Shown one piece after another: positions 36,629 to 45,181 of a stretch of 64,000 nt of DNA. The notes below the pieces were generated by a model that saw only the letters and a list, made by a program, of their open reading frames with translations, did no database searches and was not told the DNA's origin. The translations under genes were made by a program, and so were the position numbers. This DNA is from Streptomyces hydrogenans (GTDB taxonomy: Bacteria > Actinomycetota > Actinomycetes > Streptomycetales > Streptomycetaceae): NCBI RefSeq assembly GCF_014656075.1, contig NZ_BNBS01000001.1, positions 62,001 to 126,000 of the forward strand, read 5' to 3'. The stretch's first letter is position 1. Each line of letters begins with the position of its first letter.

Positions 36629-37477
36629 TCAGCGGAAGGCCGGCAGGTGGCGGGCCGCCCACGCTTCGAAGGGGGCCGCGGGGCGGCCGAGGACGGTCGC
36701 CACGTCGGGGCTGACCCTCCGCTCCTCGGGGAGCGGGCGTCCGAGGATGTCCAGGGTGCCGTGGACGACCTCCTCCGGCATGAACCGCGCCAGGTGGGCG
36801 TGGGCCTCGGCGCGGGACAGCTCCACGAAGGCGACGTCCTCGCCGAGCGCCTCCGCGAGGATCTCGGTCTGCCGGCGCGGGCTGACCGCCTCGGGTCCGG
36901 TGAGCTCGTACGTGCGGCCCGCGTGGCCGTCCTCGCGCAGCGCCGCCGCGGCGACGGCCGCGATGTCCGCCGGGTCGACGACCGGCAGGGCCACGTCCCC
37001 GAAGGGCGCGAGGACGGTACGCCGGGTGCGGACGGTCTCGGCCCAGGCGAAGGCGTTCGAGGCGAAGCCGCCGGGGCGCAGCACCGTGAAGTCGAGCCCG
37101 GAGGAGCGGACGGCGCCCTCGAACTCCCGCAGGCGGGCGTGCGAGACGGCGTCGGGCCGGGTCGCGCCGGCCTGTGAGGAGACGAGGACGATCCGTTCGA
37201 CCCCGGCGTCGCGCGCGGCGCCGACGAGGACGGCCGGGTCCTCGCCCCGGCTGTTGAGTTCACCGGCGAGCAGGAGGAAGAGGGCGCGCGCCCCGTCGGC
37301 CGCGGACCGGAGCCCCTCCGCGGTACCGATGTCGGCCCGGACCCACTCGACGCCGTCCGTCGCGCCCGCGCCCGGGTCGGCCCGCCGCGACACGGCCCTG
37401 ACCTTCTCGCCCGCCCCGGCCAGCAGTTCCACCAGCGTCCGGCCGATGTTGCCGGTCGCACCGGTCACCGTGATCAT
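36629..37477 (-). CDS. NmrA/QorB-like NAD(P)H-binding reductase
   Basis: 282-aa atypical SDR beginning MITVTGATGNIGRTLVELL, with VERIVLVSSQAGATRPDAVS and FTVLRPGGFASNAFAWAET. It resembles NADPH:quinone reductase QorB and NmrA-like sensors. Divergent from a TetR regulator across 98 bp with paired operators, so it is probably induced by that regulator's ligand, for example a reactive quinone or aldehyde. It shows the same architecture as the polyketide-operon protein at 19608 but is a separate copy. Confidence 0.85.
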   Translation of the reverse strand: MITVTGATGNIGRTLVELLAGAGEKVRAVSRRADPGAGATDGVEWVRADIGTAEGLRSAADGARALFLLLAGELNSRGEDPAVLVGAARDAGVERIVLVSSQAGATRPDAVSHARLREFEGAVRSSGLDFTVLRPGGFASNAFAWAETVRTRRTVLAPFGDVALPVVDPADIAAVAAAALREDGHAGRTYELTGPEAVSPRRQTEILAEALGEDVAFVELSRAEAHAHLARFMPEEVVHGTLDILGRPLPEERRVSPDVATVLGRPAAPFEAWAARHLPAFR

Positions 37478-37505
37478 CTTGAACCCCCGAAGCGTCGCCG
37501 TTCTT

Positions 37506-37524
37506 TTAGTTAGCCGACTGACTA
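37506..37524 (-). promoter_or_regulatory. TetR operator, copy facing the reductase
   Basis: On the minus strand it reads TAGTCAGTCGGCTAACTAA; 16 of 19 bases match the plus-strand copy at 37565. It also forms an inverted repeat AGTTAG-N8-CTAACT at 37508-37527. Confidence 0.6.
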
Positions 37525-37564
37525 ACTGAATCGACCGTAGCATGCGGCCACCCGGGCCTGTCTA

Positions 37565-37583
37565 TAGTCAGTCGGGTGACCAA
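37565..37583 (+). promoter_or_regulatory. TetR operator, copy over the repressor start
   Basis: TAGTCAGTCGGGTGACCAA covers the GTG start codon at 37576. Repressor binding here would block its own expression; with no RBS upstream, the transcript may be leaderless. Confidence 0.55.
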
Positions 37584-38175
37584 CTCAGTGAGCCGGCGCG
37601 AGCAGGCGACCCAGAAGCGCCGACGCCTGACGGCGGCGGCCGCCCGCGTCCTGCACGAGCAGGGGGTCGAACGGACCACGCTCGCGGACATCGCGCGCGA
37701 GGCGGACGTTCCGGTCGGGAACGTCTACTACTACTTCAAGACCAAGGACGAGCTGGTCCAGGCCGCCCTCTCCGAGCACACCGCGCGCCTGGACGAGCTG
37801 ACCGCCCGCCTGGACGAACTCGCCGACCCGCGCGACCGCCTCAGGGCCCTGGTGGGGGGCTGGATCGAGCAGCGCGACACCGCCGCGCGCTTCGGCTGCC
37901 CCACCGGCACGCTCGCCGTCGAACTGGACAAGCGCGCCGACGGCACCCTGGACGTCGAGGCCGGTACGGTCATCCGCCGCCTCCTGGACTGGGCCGCCCA
38001 CCAGTTCCGCGCCCTGGCGCTGCCCCACCCCGAGGACCTGGCACTCACCCTCGTCGCCGGCTACCAGGGCATGTCCCTGATGGCCAACGCCCTCCGCGAC
38101 CCGTCCGTCATGACCCGCGAAGGCGCCCGCATCCTCGCCTGGCTCGACTCCCTCCCGGTCGCACCCACCGACTGA
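37576..38175 (+). CDS. TetR-family regulator
   Basis: 199 aa. Helix-turn-helix at about 12-60: RRLTAAAARVLHEQGVERTT and IAREADVPVGNVYYYFKTKDEL. The C-terminal TetR_C domain includes RFGCPTGTLAVELDK, typical of the YxaF/LmrA-like group that senses small aromatic compounds. Divergent from the NmrA-like reductase gene, which it probably represses. The GTG start is inside an operator. Confidence 0.87.
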   Translation: MTNSVSRREQATQKRRRLTAAAARVLHEQGVERTTLADIAREADVPVGNVYYYFKTKDELVQAALSEHTARLDELTARLDELADPRDRLRALVGGWIEQRDTAARFGCPTGTLAVELDKRADGTLDVEAGTVIRRLLDWAAHQFRALALPHPEDLALTLVAGYQGMSLMANALRDPSVMTREGARILAWLDSLPVAPTD

Positions 38176-38206
38176 CGAGGCGTCACCCCGACCGGCGACC
38201 CGCCAC

Positions 38207-38233
38207 GGGCGCGCCCTTCGGTCACGCGCGCCC
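38207..38233. terminator. Weak hairpin between convergent genes
   Basis: GGGCGCG and CGCGCCC arms, 13-base loop, after the TetR gene and at the end of the convergent hypothetical gene. No T tract. Confidence 0.35.
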
Positions 38234-38620
38234 GGGGTCCTCCCTCAGGAGCCATTCCCTCACGGAGGGGACGTGACCGAGGAGCCGCGCGACCTCCCTG
38301 CCCTCGGCGCGCGACGTCACCCGCGACAAGGGGGCGAAGTCGTCGGGCAGCACGTCCAGCCAGCCCACCACGTGTTCTCCCGTGCGCAGGGCGATCAGCA
38401 GCTCGCACCGCAACTGCCGCGGGATGTCGGGCCGGTGGGACAGGCTGTTCCAGAGGGCGGGCCACAGGTAGTGGGTTCCCCCGGGCGCCGCGTGGGCGCG
38501 CAGCAGCGCCGGGTCGAGGCGCGAGTTCAGGCGGAGCTCGTACGCCCGCTCCTCGAGCGCGAGCAGGGAGGCGGTGTCGACGGCCTTCACCTCGCGGGGG
38601 ACGGGCTGCTCGCTGATCAT
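38222..38620 (-). CDS. Conserved-looking hypothetical protein
   Basis: 132-aa soluble protein without a recognised domain. Visible segments: LLALEERAYELRLNSRLDPALL, THYLWPALWNSLSHRPDIP and LRCELLIALRTGEHVVGWLDVLPDDF. The mix of aromatic and charged residues looks like a real fold. Start ATG 38620; GTG 38623 also possible. Lies between a TetR gene and the dienelactone hydrolase; no functional inference. Confidence 0.55.
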   Translation of the reverse strand: MISEQPVPREVKAVDTASLLALEERAYELRLNSRLDPALLRAHAAPGGTHYLWPALWNSLSHRPDIPRQLRCELLIALRTGEHVVGWLDVLPDDFAPLSRVTSRAEGREVARLLGHVPSVREWLLREDPGRA

Positions 38621-38650
38621 CACCCCATCCTGCCCGACCCGGGTCCGGCG

Positions 38651-39502
38651 TCAGGCGGCGGAGGGCAGGTTGCGGGCGAGGAGGGCGAGGAGGCGGTCCC
38701 AGTGGAGCCGGCGGCCGGCGGGATGCAGGGCGTCCGTGTCGGCCATGGTGAAGCCGTGGACGGTGCCGGGGTAGATCTCGACGGTGGAGCGCACACCGGC
38801 CGCGGAGAAGGCGTCTTCGAGCGTGGCGATCGCCTCGGGCGCCATGTCGTTCCCGGAGAGCCCGAGATGGACCTCGGCGGCGAGTGCGGGGATGCCCAGG
38901 TGCGGGCTGTCGGGCGCGTCGGTGACGAGGAAGCCGGGGTGGAAGCCCGCGACGGCGGCGACCACGTCGGGGTACGCCGTCCCGGCGCGCAGCGCCAGCG
39001 CGCCTCCGATGCAGTAGCCGACGACGCCCACCGGCCCGGGAGCGGTCTCGGGCCGGCCGGTCAGGAACTCCAGGTGGGCACCGGCATCGCGCACGATCCG
39101 CTCGGTGACGAGCGCCTCCTCCAGGAAGGGCAGCAGCCGCTCGACGACGGCGGGCCGGATCTCCGCCCCGATGTGCGCCGGCAGGTCGATCACGGGTGCC
39201 GGTCCCTGGCGGTAGTAGAGGTGGGGCACGACGACGTGGTACCCGTGGCCGGCCAGTTCACGGGCCCGCTCCTCCAGCTCGGGACGGACGCCGAACGCGT
39301 CGCCGTAGAGCAGGACCCCGGGGTGCCGCCGACCGTCGTCGGGGCGGGCGACGAAGGCGTCGGCCACCCCGTCGGGGGTGGGGATCGGCAGGGTCGTGGA
39401 CGAGAGGGCGGACGTGGTGGAGATGGCGGGGCCTTCCTTCCGGTTCGCGGTCGCGGGGCGGGGCGTGGGGGCGGCCGCGTGCGTCGCGCACGCACTCCCC
39501 AC
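38651..39502 (-). CDS. Dienelactone hydrolase family protein
   Basis: Alpha/beta hydrolase with the nucleophile motif GYCIGGALAL (Cys in place of Ser, as in true dienelactone hydrolases) and the late histidine in GTVHGFTMAD. The start is uncertain. GTG 39502 gives 283 aa but adds about 26 residues to the family and abuts a large operator. A strong GGAAGGAAGG lies 7 bp before an ATC codon at 39424 that would give the usual length. Divergent from a MarR regulator that probably controls it. Confidence 0.8.
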   Translation of the reverse strand: MGSACATHAAAPTPRPATANRKEGPAISTTSALSSTTLPIPTPDGVADAFVARPDDGRRHPGVLLYGDAFGVRPELEERARELAGHGYHVVVPHLYYRQGPAPVIDLPAHIGAEIRPAVVERLLPFLEEALVTERIVRDAGAHLEFLTGRPETAPGPVGVVGYCIGGALALRAGTAYPDVVAAVAGFHPGFLVTDAPDSPHLGIPALAAEVHLGLSGNDMAPEAIATLEDAFSAAGVRSTVEIYPGTVHGFTMADTDALHPAGRRLHWDRLLALLARNLPSAA

Positions 39503-39541
39503 CGCCGGGTCGGCGTTAGTGTCACTAACGCCGACCCGGCG
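39503..39541. promoter_or_regulatory. 39-bp perfect palindrome, MarR operator
   Basis: Two 19-base arms around a single T. The core GTTAGTG-T-CACTAAC also occurs, in GTTAGT-CCC-ACTAAC form, at 39552-39566. It lies between the dienelactone hydrolase and MarR genes. Confidence 0.75.
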
Positions 39542-39551
39542 AAGCTATAGC

Positions 39552-39566
39552 GTTAGTCCCACTAAC
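39552..39566. promoter_or_regulatory. Second MarR operator
   Basis: GTTAGT-CCC-ACTAAC, 20 bp before the MarR start codon. It shares the half-site GTTAGT with the large palindrome, suggesting autoregulation. Confidence 0.65.
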
Positions 39567-39586
39567 ACAAGGGATAGGATCACGCC

Positions 39587-40078
39587 ATGACCCGACCCGA
39601 AGCGGCCGCCCTCCCCGGCGCCTCCGACACGCCCCCCGACCGCCTGGCGCAGCGCGCGAGCCGCCTCCTGTCGCAGCTCGCCACCCGCTCGGACCGTCTG
39701 GTCAACGAGGGGCTGGCCGAAGTCGACGCGCGCAAGTGGCACTACGCCGTGTTGGCCTCCCTGGCGGACCAGGGCCCCGCGAGCCAGGCCGCGTTGAGCG
39801 GGCGCACCGGCATCTACCGCAGCGACATGGTCGGTGTGCTCAAGGAACTGGCCGCGCGCCGGCTCGTCGACCGGTCACCGGACCCCGCCGACCAGCGGCG
39901 CAACCTCGTCACCCTGTCCTCCGAGGGCCGCCGGCGGCTCCGCCGCCTCGACCGGATCCTGGACGAGGTCCACGACGAACTGCTCGCCCCCCTCGATCCG
40001 GCCGAACGCGACCAGCTGGTCGGCCTCCTCACCCGCCTCCTCCAGCCGCGCCACCCCGAGGCCCCGCCCTCCCCGTAG
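39587..40078 (+). CDS. MarR-family regulator
   Basis: 163 aa with the winged helix at about 45-110: WHYAVLASLADQGPASQAAL, GRTGIYRSDMVGVLKELAARRLVDR and the wing DPADQRRNLVTLSSEGRRRL. MarR proteins usually repress a divergent detoxification gene and respond to phenolics. The twin operators and the dienelactone hydrolase next door fit that pattern. Confidence 0.88.
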   Translation: MTRPEAAALPGASDTPPDRLAQRASRLLSQLATRSDRLVNEGLAEVDARKWHYAVLASLADQGPASQAALSGRTGIYRSDMVGVLKELAARRLVDRSPDPADQRRNLVTLSSEGRRRLRRLDRILDEVHDELLAPLDPAERDQLVGLLTRLLQPRHPEAPPSP

Positions 40079-40114
40079 CCCCGGCGTCGGGGTGGTGACG
40101 GCTGTCCTCGCCCC

Positions 40115-40551
40115 GTGCTCCCGACCTCAGCGGCCGACTTCTACGACGGACCGGCCGACGACCACCACCTGATCCACGCGGACCGGGACGCGAGCGTCCG
40201 CAGCCAGGGGAGCGCGCCGCACGCGCCCGTCGGCCGGGAGGACGCGGCGGTCCTCGACCGCGCGTGCGGCATCGGCACCCAGGCGCTCGGGCCGGCCCCG
40301 CACGGACACCTGGTCACCGCCACCGACCTCAACCCGCGGGCGCCCGCCCGCGCCGCGCGCGAGGCCCGGGCCTGGAGGCGCGTACGGCCGCCGCCGACAC
40401 GCGGCCCCTCCCCTTCGCCGACGGCCGGTTCGACGTCGTCGTCCGCGCCGACAACTCGCCACGGACGCCGGATCCACCGCCCCGGCCTGGCGGGCCCCGG
40501 ACGAGACGGGCTTCTTCCAGCCCCCTTCTCCTGGCCCGCGCCCCCTCGTGA
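40115..40551 (+). pseudogene. Decayed SAM-dependent methyltransferase
   Basis: The first frame reads DFYDGPADDHHLIHADRDAS, then VLDRACGIGTQALG (SAM motif I) and VTATDLNPRAPARAAREA. Near 40370 the sense moves to another frame that continues RTAAADTRPLPFADGRFDVV. About 100 residues are then missing before a third-frame remnant APDETGFFQP that looks like the normal C-terminus. At least two frame changes and an internal deletion make a functional enzyme very unlikely. Confidence 0.75.
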
Positions 40552-40566
40552 CCGACCCGGCGCCGG

Positions 40567-41220
40567 TCACTCCGTGCCCGGGCCCGTCGCGTACGCCAGC
40601 GGCGGGGCGATCGCCTGGGCGTCCGCGCCCTCGGCCACCCACAGGCCGATGAAGAGCGCGGCCGTCGCTTCGAGCAGCCCCGCCCGGTCGAGGCCGCCGC
40701 CCACCACGGGCTCGCAGCCGGCGTCCCGTACGAGGGTGTGGACGCGCGCCAGGGCCGTCTCGTCGTCACCGCAGACGGGGACGGCGAGGGGGCGGCCGTC
40801 GAAGACGGGCGGACGCATGCGCCACACGTCCTCGTGGCAGAGGTTGAACGCCTTCACCACGTGGGCCTCCGGGGCCGCGTCCGCCAGGAGCCGCGCCGCG
40901 GAGGGCCCGCCCCCGGTCAGGAGCCGGAAGCCGGGCCCGACCGGGTTCGAGCAGTCGATCAGCGTCCTCCCGGCGAGGGCCGGACGCAGCTCCCGCACCA
41001 CCTCCGCTCCCGCGCCGAACGGCAGCGCGGCCAGCACCACCTCGCCGGACGCGGCCGCCGCCTCCGGCGAGCCGGACCCGGCGCCGCCGCCGATCCGCTC
41101 CGCGAGCCGCCGGGCCTTCTCCGCGTCCCGGCCGCCGATGGTCACCCGGTGCCCGGCGCGCGCCCAGTGGGTGGCGAGCGCGTCGGCCATGTTGCCCGTT
41201 CCCAGTACACCGATCTTCAT
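40567..41220 (-). CDS. NADP/F420-type oxidoreductase (DUF2 Rossmann)
   Basis: 217 aa starting MKIGVLGTGNMADALATHWA, with VTIGGRDAEKARRLAERIG, LIDCSNPVGPGF and VKAFNLCHEDVW. It matches the NADPH-dependent F420 reductase-like family, members of which often act simply as NADP oxidoreductases. Divergent from an HxlR regulator across 79 bp, a common pairing for redox-responsive genes. Confidence 0.85.
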   Translation of the reverse strand: MKIGVLGTGNMADALATHWARAGHRVTIGGRDAEKARRLAERIGGGAGSGSPEAAAASGEVVLAALPFGAGAEVVRELRPALAGRTLIDCSNPVGPGFRLLTGGGPSAARLLADAAPEAHVVKAFNLCHEDVWRMRPPVFDGRPLAVPVCGDDETALARVHTLVRDAGCEPVVGGGLDRAGLLEATAALFIGLWVAEGADAQAIAPPLAYATGPGTE

Positions 41221-41299
41221 GGCGTGTTCCGTCCTCTCGTCGTCCGGCGGGCCTTCCCGACCGGCTCTCGTTCCGACGCTAGAAGGCCCGTCGGGCACC

Positions 41300-41674
41300 A
41301 TGTGGTACGTGACCACCGACCCGTTCCTCGCCGACTGCCGCGCCCGCCTCGCCTTCGACCTCCTGTCCAACACCTGGAACGCCGTGGTGCTGTGGGCCCT
41401 GCGCGACGGCCCCCTGCGCCCGGTCGAACTGCGGGAGCGGATCGGGGGGATCAGCTCCAAGGTCCTCACCGAGACCCTGCGGCGGCTCCAGTTCAACGGC
41501 CTGGTCGACCGGCACCCGGAGCCCGGCGCGCCGCCCCGCGTGACCTACGAACTCACGTCTCTGGGAAGGACGTTGCTGGCACCCATCGACGCCTTCGGCG
41601 CCTGGGCCTTCGAGCACGGCGACGAGGTCATGGCCGCCCAGGAGGCCGCCCGGCCCTCCGGGCCGGAGGAGTGA
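41300..41674 (+). CDS. HxlR-family regulator
   Basis: 124 aa. RLAFDLLSNTWNAVVLWAL, ELRERIGGISSKVLTETLRRL and DRHPEPGAPPRVTYELTSLG form the winged helix and wing of HxlR proteins. The usual N-terminal sensing cysteine appears as C11 in LADCRARL-type context. Start ATG 41300; GTG 41309 is possible. Probably controls the divergent oxidoreductase. Confidence 0.85.
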   Translation: MWYVTTDPFLADCRARLAFDLLSNTWNAVVLWALRDGPLRPVELRERIGGISSKVLTETLRRLQFNGLVDRHPEPGAPPRVTYELTSLGRTLLAPIDAFGAWAFEHGDEVMAAQEAARPSGPEE

Positions 41675-41785
41675 CGGACTCCACCGACCGCGCGGCGAGG
41701 CGGGCGGCGGAACACGGCCGCACGGCCCGAGGGGCGCGGACAGCGGGCCGAGGGAACCTTTTCGCGGCTGCGGACACTTGTCTGC

Positions 41786-43068
41786 GTGGAGGGGGAACCG
41801 AACCAACGGATCCGGGCGGGTGACCGCGACGCCTTCGCCGAGCTCTTCGCCGAGCTCTTCGACGGGCACGCGCGCGGAGTCCACGCCTACGCCGTGCGGC
41901 TCACGGGCGACTGGGCGCTCGCCGAGGACATCATGTCGCTCACCTTCCTGGAGGCGTGGAAGCAGCGGAAGAAGCTGGGCGACGAGGTCGGCGACGTACG
42001 GGCCTGGCTGCTGGGGGTCGCCACGAACGTGGCGCGCAACACCGCCCGCGCCGCCCGGCGCCACCGGGACGAGGAGCTCGACGAAGTACGGCGGGAGGTA
42101 CCGGACTTCCCGGTTCCCCGCCTCGGGGAGGAGCGGCGGCTGGAACGGCGGCGGCACCTGCTCGGGCGGGAGCGGGCCCGCCGGCCCGTGCCGCGGCGGC
42201 GGTACGCCGTCGTGCTGGGCGCCGCCGCGGCGGTCTGCGCGCGGGTGGCGGGCAGTGTGGTGCTCACGCGCCAGACCGTGCCGGGCCCGCCGCCGGCCAC
42301 GGCGGCGGCGGTCTCGTTCCTCGAACGCGCCGCGCTGGCGGCCGCCGCGGAACCCCCGGAGCCGGCCCGGGCGGACCAGTACGTCTACGTCCGGGTCGTG
42401 GGCCACACGACGGTCCTCTCCGAGAACGCCGACGGCGGCATGGACCGCACCCTTCAGCGCGAGGACGGGGAGTCGTGGACCCCCGTGGACGGTTCCCGCC
42501 CGACGTTCCGCCGCGAGGACGGGGCCGGAGAACCGGTCGAGGAAGGGGTCGGCGAGCGAGATCCCGCGGATCCGGGCGGTCCGGGCGCGGGGAGCTTCGC
42601 CTCCCCGACGTACGCCTTCGCGGCGGCGCTGCCGAGCGATCCCGACGCCCTGCTGACGATGCTCCTCGCGGACGCGTTGCGGCACCACGGACCGGGAAGC
42701 GGGTCCACGGCGGGGCCGGCCCAGCAGGCGTTCGTCGCCGTCGGCGACCTGCTCCGCGGCGCGTTCACCCCCCGGCGACGACGGCCGCGCTCTTCCGGGC
42801 GGCGGCCCGCATCCCCGGCGTGGTCGTCCTCCCCTCCGCCGTCGACGCGGCGGGGCGCGGCGGGATGGCCGTGGCCCGCGTCCACGACGGCGAGCGCTCC
42901 GAGTGGATCTTCGACGCCGCGACGGCCCGCTACCTCGGCGAGCGCACGGTCCTCACCGAGGCGGGCCCCTGGGGCGGGAGCGGGACCGTCGTCACGTCCG
43001 TGGCGGTCGTCGGGCACGGGATCGTCGACGAGGCCGGTCGGCTCCCGCGGCCCGTGGCGGGCCGGTAG
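41786..43068 (+). pseudogene. ECF sigma factor fragment fused to CU044_5270-like protein, frameshifted
   Basis: The first about 95 codons are sigma region 2 (VHAYAVRLTGDWALAEDIMS, VRAWLLGVATNVARNTARAA). Region 4 is missing. From about codon 98 the frame continues as a CU044_5270-type membrane protein (RRPVPRRRYAVVLGAAAAV, then ADQYVYVRVVGH). Near 42767-42772 a C run is one base short, and the remainder (TTAALFRAAARIPGVVVLPS to the end) lies in another frame. A 12-bp duplication gives FAELFAELF at the start. The two genes are normally separate neighbours, so a deletion fused them. Confidence 0.75.
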
Positions 43069-43101
43069 GCAGGCGGGAGCCGCTGATCTACGCTGCCCGT
43101 C

Positions 43102-43479
43102 ATGATCGCGAAACTGCAGTGCGTGGTGCTGGACTGTCCGGACGCCGGGGAGCTGTCGCGGTTCTACCGGGCCCTCCTCGGCGGGGTGGTGGACCGGCCC
43201 GACCCCCGGTGGTCGCTGGACGACGACTGGTCCACGCTCCACACCGAGGGTGGTCTCGTCCTCGCCTTCCAGCGGGTGGCGGACCACCGGCCGCCGCGCT
43301 GGCCGGACCCCGGCCGTCCCCAGCAGTTCCACCTCGATCTGGGTGTCGAGGACCTGGACCGGGCCCAGGCGGAAGCCCTCGCCCAGGGCGCGACGCTGCT
43401 CGACGCCGGTGACGGGAAGCGCGGTTGGCGCGTGCTCGCGGACCCGGCGGGGCACCCGTTCTGCCTGGTGCGGGACTGA
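43102..43479 (+). CDS. VOC-family (glyoxalase/bleomycin resistance-like) protein
   Basis: 125 aa with two beta-alpha-beta-beta-beta units: KLQCVVLDCPDAGELSRFYRAL and QFHLDLGVEDLDRAQAEALAQG, ending WRVLADPAGHPFCLVRD. Such small VOC proteins bind metal or sequester compounds; the function of this subgroup is not known. Stand-alone. Confidence 0.85.
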   Translation: MIAKLQCVVLDCPDAGELSRFYRALLGGVVDRPDPRWSLDDDWSTLHTEGGLVLAFQRVADHRPPRWPDPGRPQQFHLDLGVEDLDRAQAEALAQGATLLDAGDGKRGWRVLADPAGHPFCLVRD

Positions 43480-43575
43480 ACCCGGGGCGAGCGGCCAGGG
43501 GCCGGGGCGCACCACCCCGACCGCCGAGGCGCCCCTTCGCCCCCGACTCCCCTTACAGCGAGGAGATACGAACAC

Positions 43576-44214
43576 ATGGACGTCGAGAGCGCCGTCGCCG
43601 CACGGGTCGTGGAGGACGCCTGGCGGCGTGTCCTCGACTGGCTGGGGCTGCACGCGCCGGGCTCCCACGCCGCGCTCCTCGACGGCGCGGATCCGGAGCG
43701 GATCGACGCCCTGGAGGCGGAGCTCGGCGTCCGGGTCCCCGTGGAGCTGCGCGCCCTGTGGCTGCTGACGGCCGGCGACGGCGGCGTGGCGGGCGCGGGC
43801 TGTCTGCCGGGCAACGAGGCGCTGATGTCCCTGGACGCCGTCGCCGCCGTCCACCGCCTGCGGAGCGGGTTCCAGGAGCGGCAGGAGGCCCTGGACGCGC
43901 TCCGCCCGGACCCGGACGGGTTCGTCGCGTGGCGGACGTCGTGGCTGCCGGTCGTCTCGCACGGCGCGGCGGACCACACCTCAGGCTGGTACCTGGACAC
44001 CGAGTCCGGGTACCTGGGCCGCTGGTCCCGCCACCACGAGGGGCAGCCGGAGGAGCTGGACACCCTGGGCACGTACCTGGAGGAGGTCGCCGACATGCTG
44101 GAGGCCCCGTCCCTGGCGACACGGGACACGCCCGGCCTGGTGGGTGACGCGCTGGTGTGGGGCAGCCGGCTCGACCCCGCGCGGGAGGGCGCGTGGCGCC
44201 CCCTGGCGGAGTGA
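43576..44214 (+). CDS. SMI1/KNR4 family protein
   Basis: 212 aa. DPERIDALEAELGVRVPVELRALWLLTAGDGG is the SMI1/KNR4 signature region (residues about 38-69), followed by WLPVVSHGAADHTSGWYLD and ending in a domain with LEEVADMLE. Members are immunity proteins of contact toxins or general scaffold proteins; no toxin gene adjoins it here, so its role is open. Confidence 0.82.
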   Translation: MDVESAVAARVVEDAWRRVLDWLGLHAPGSHAALLDGADPERIDALEAELGVRVPVELRALWLLTAGDGGVAGAGCLPGNEALMSLDAVAAVHRLRSGFQERQEALDALRPDPDGFVAWRTSWLPVVSHGAADHTSGWYLDTESGYLGRWSRHHEGQPEELDTLGTYLEEVADMLEAPSLATRDTPGLVGDALVWGSRLDPAREGAWRPLAE

Positions 44215-44249
44215 CCCCGGTCCCGCTCGGCCGCCCGGTGTCCGGGGTC
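44213..44249. terminator. Hairpin between convergent genes
   Basis: GACCCCGG and CCGGGGTC arms separated by 21 bases, between the SMI1/KNR4 gene and the convergent methyltransferase. Long loop, so moderate support. Confidence 0.4.
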
Positions 44250-44985
44250 AGAGCGGCTTGCGCCACACGGAGACGTGCTTCACGGAGTCCTGGGTGAACG
44301 GGGTCCCGTCCCAGTCGGCGACGCGGCGCTCGGGTTCGAGCCCGGCGATCCGTGCCATCAGGTCGAGCTCCGCCGGCCAGGCGTACCGGTGCCGGGAGTT
44401 CTCGCGGCGGTAGCGGCCGTCGTCCTCGCGGGTGAGGTGGTGCGAGACGAGGACCTGCTCGACCAGGTCGAAGGTGTCGAAGCCGAAGTGCCGCTCGGAG
44501 ACGTCGAACGGCACCGCGAGCCGGCCGGGCGGCAGGAACCGCAGCGGCGGCACGCCCAGTTCGATGACGAACCGGCCGCCGGGCGCCAGATGGCGTGCGG
44601 CGTTGCGGAAGCACGCGACCTGCTCGTCCTGCGTGAGCAGGTTCGTGATCGTGTTGTAGACGAGATAGACCAGGCTGAACTCCCCGGGGACGACGGTGGT
44701 GGCCATGTCCCCGATCACCACCGGAAGGGTGTCCGCGTCGGTCTTGCGCCGCAGCACCGCCGCCATGTGCTCGGACAGTTCGATGCCCACGACGGGCACG
44801 CCGCGCTCCCGGAGCGGCACTCCCACGCGTCCGGTCCCGATGGCGAACTCCAGTGCCCGGCCGTCTCCGGCGAGTGCGGCGAGGAAGTCCAGGGTCGGTC
44901 CGAGGAAGGCGGCCGAGGACGTCTCGGCCTCTTCGGTGTCGTAGCGGTCGGCGGTCTCACGGGTCCACAGTTCGCTGCTCGTCAC
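44248..44985 (-). CDS. Class I SAM-dependent methyltransferase
   Basis: 245 aa from GTG 44985. Motif I is LEFAIGTGRVGVPLRERG; also VVGIELSEHMAAVLRRK (motif II), FSLVYLVYNTITNLLTQDEQV (motif IV region) and APGGRFVIELGVP. The layout matches small-molecule methyltransferases of unknown substrate in Streptomyces. Intact, unlike the decayed one at 40115. Confidence 0.85.
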   Translation of the reverse strand: MTSSELWTRETADRYDTEEAETSSAAFLGPTLDFLAALAGDGRALEFAIGTGRVGVPLRERGVPVVGIELSEHMAAVLRRKTDADTLPVVIGDMATTVVPGEFSLVYLVYNTITNLLTQDEQVACFRNAARHLAPGGRFVIELGVPPLRFLPPGRLAVPFDVSERHFGFDTFDLVEQVLVSHHLTREDDGRYRRENSRHRYAWPAELDLMARIAGLEPERRVADWDGTPFTQDSVKHVSVWRKPL

Positions 44986-45181
44986 GATCGGCCACTCTGC
45001 CCCGTGCCGACGGCGGCCGTCGACGCATTTACGCCTTCCGGCGACGCCGTGGCACCTGCTCGGCCCCGCCCTCCCCAGGCGCGTCGGCCGGTCGTGGCCG
45101 GATCACCCGGTACCCCTCGCGCCGGGGCGGTGGCAGGATGCGCGGGCACCTCGACAGCCTCGCCGAACCGGAGCGTTTCCC

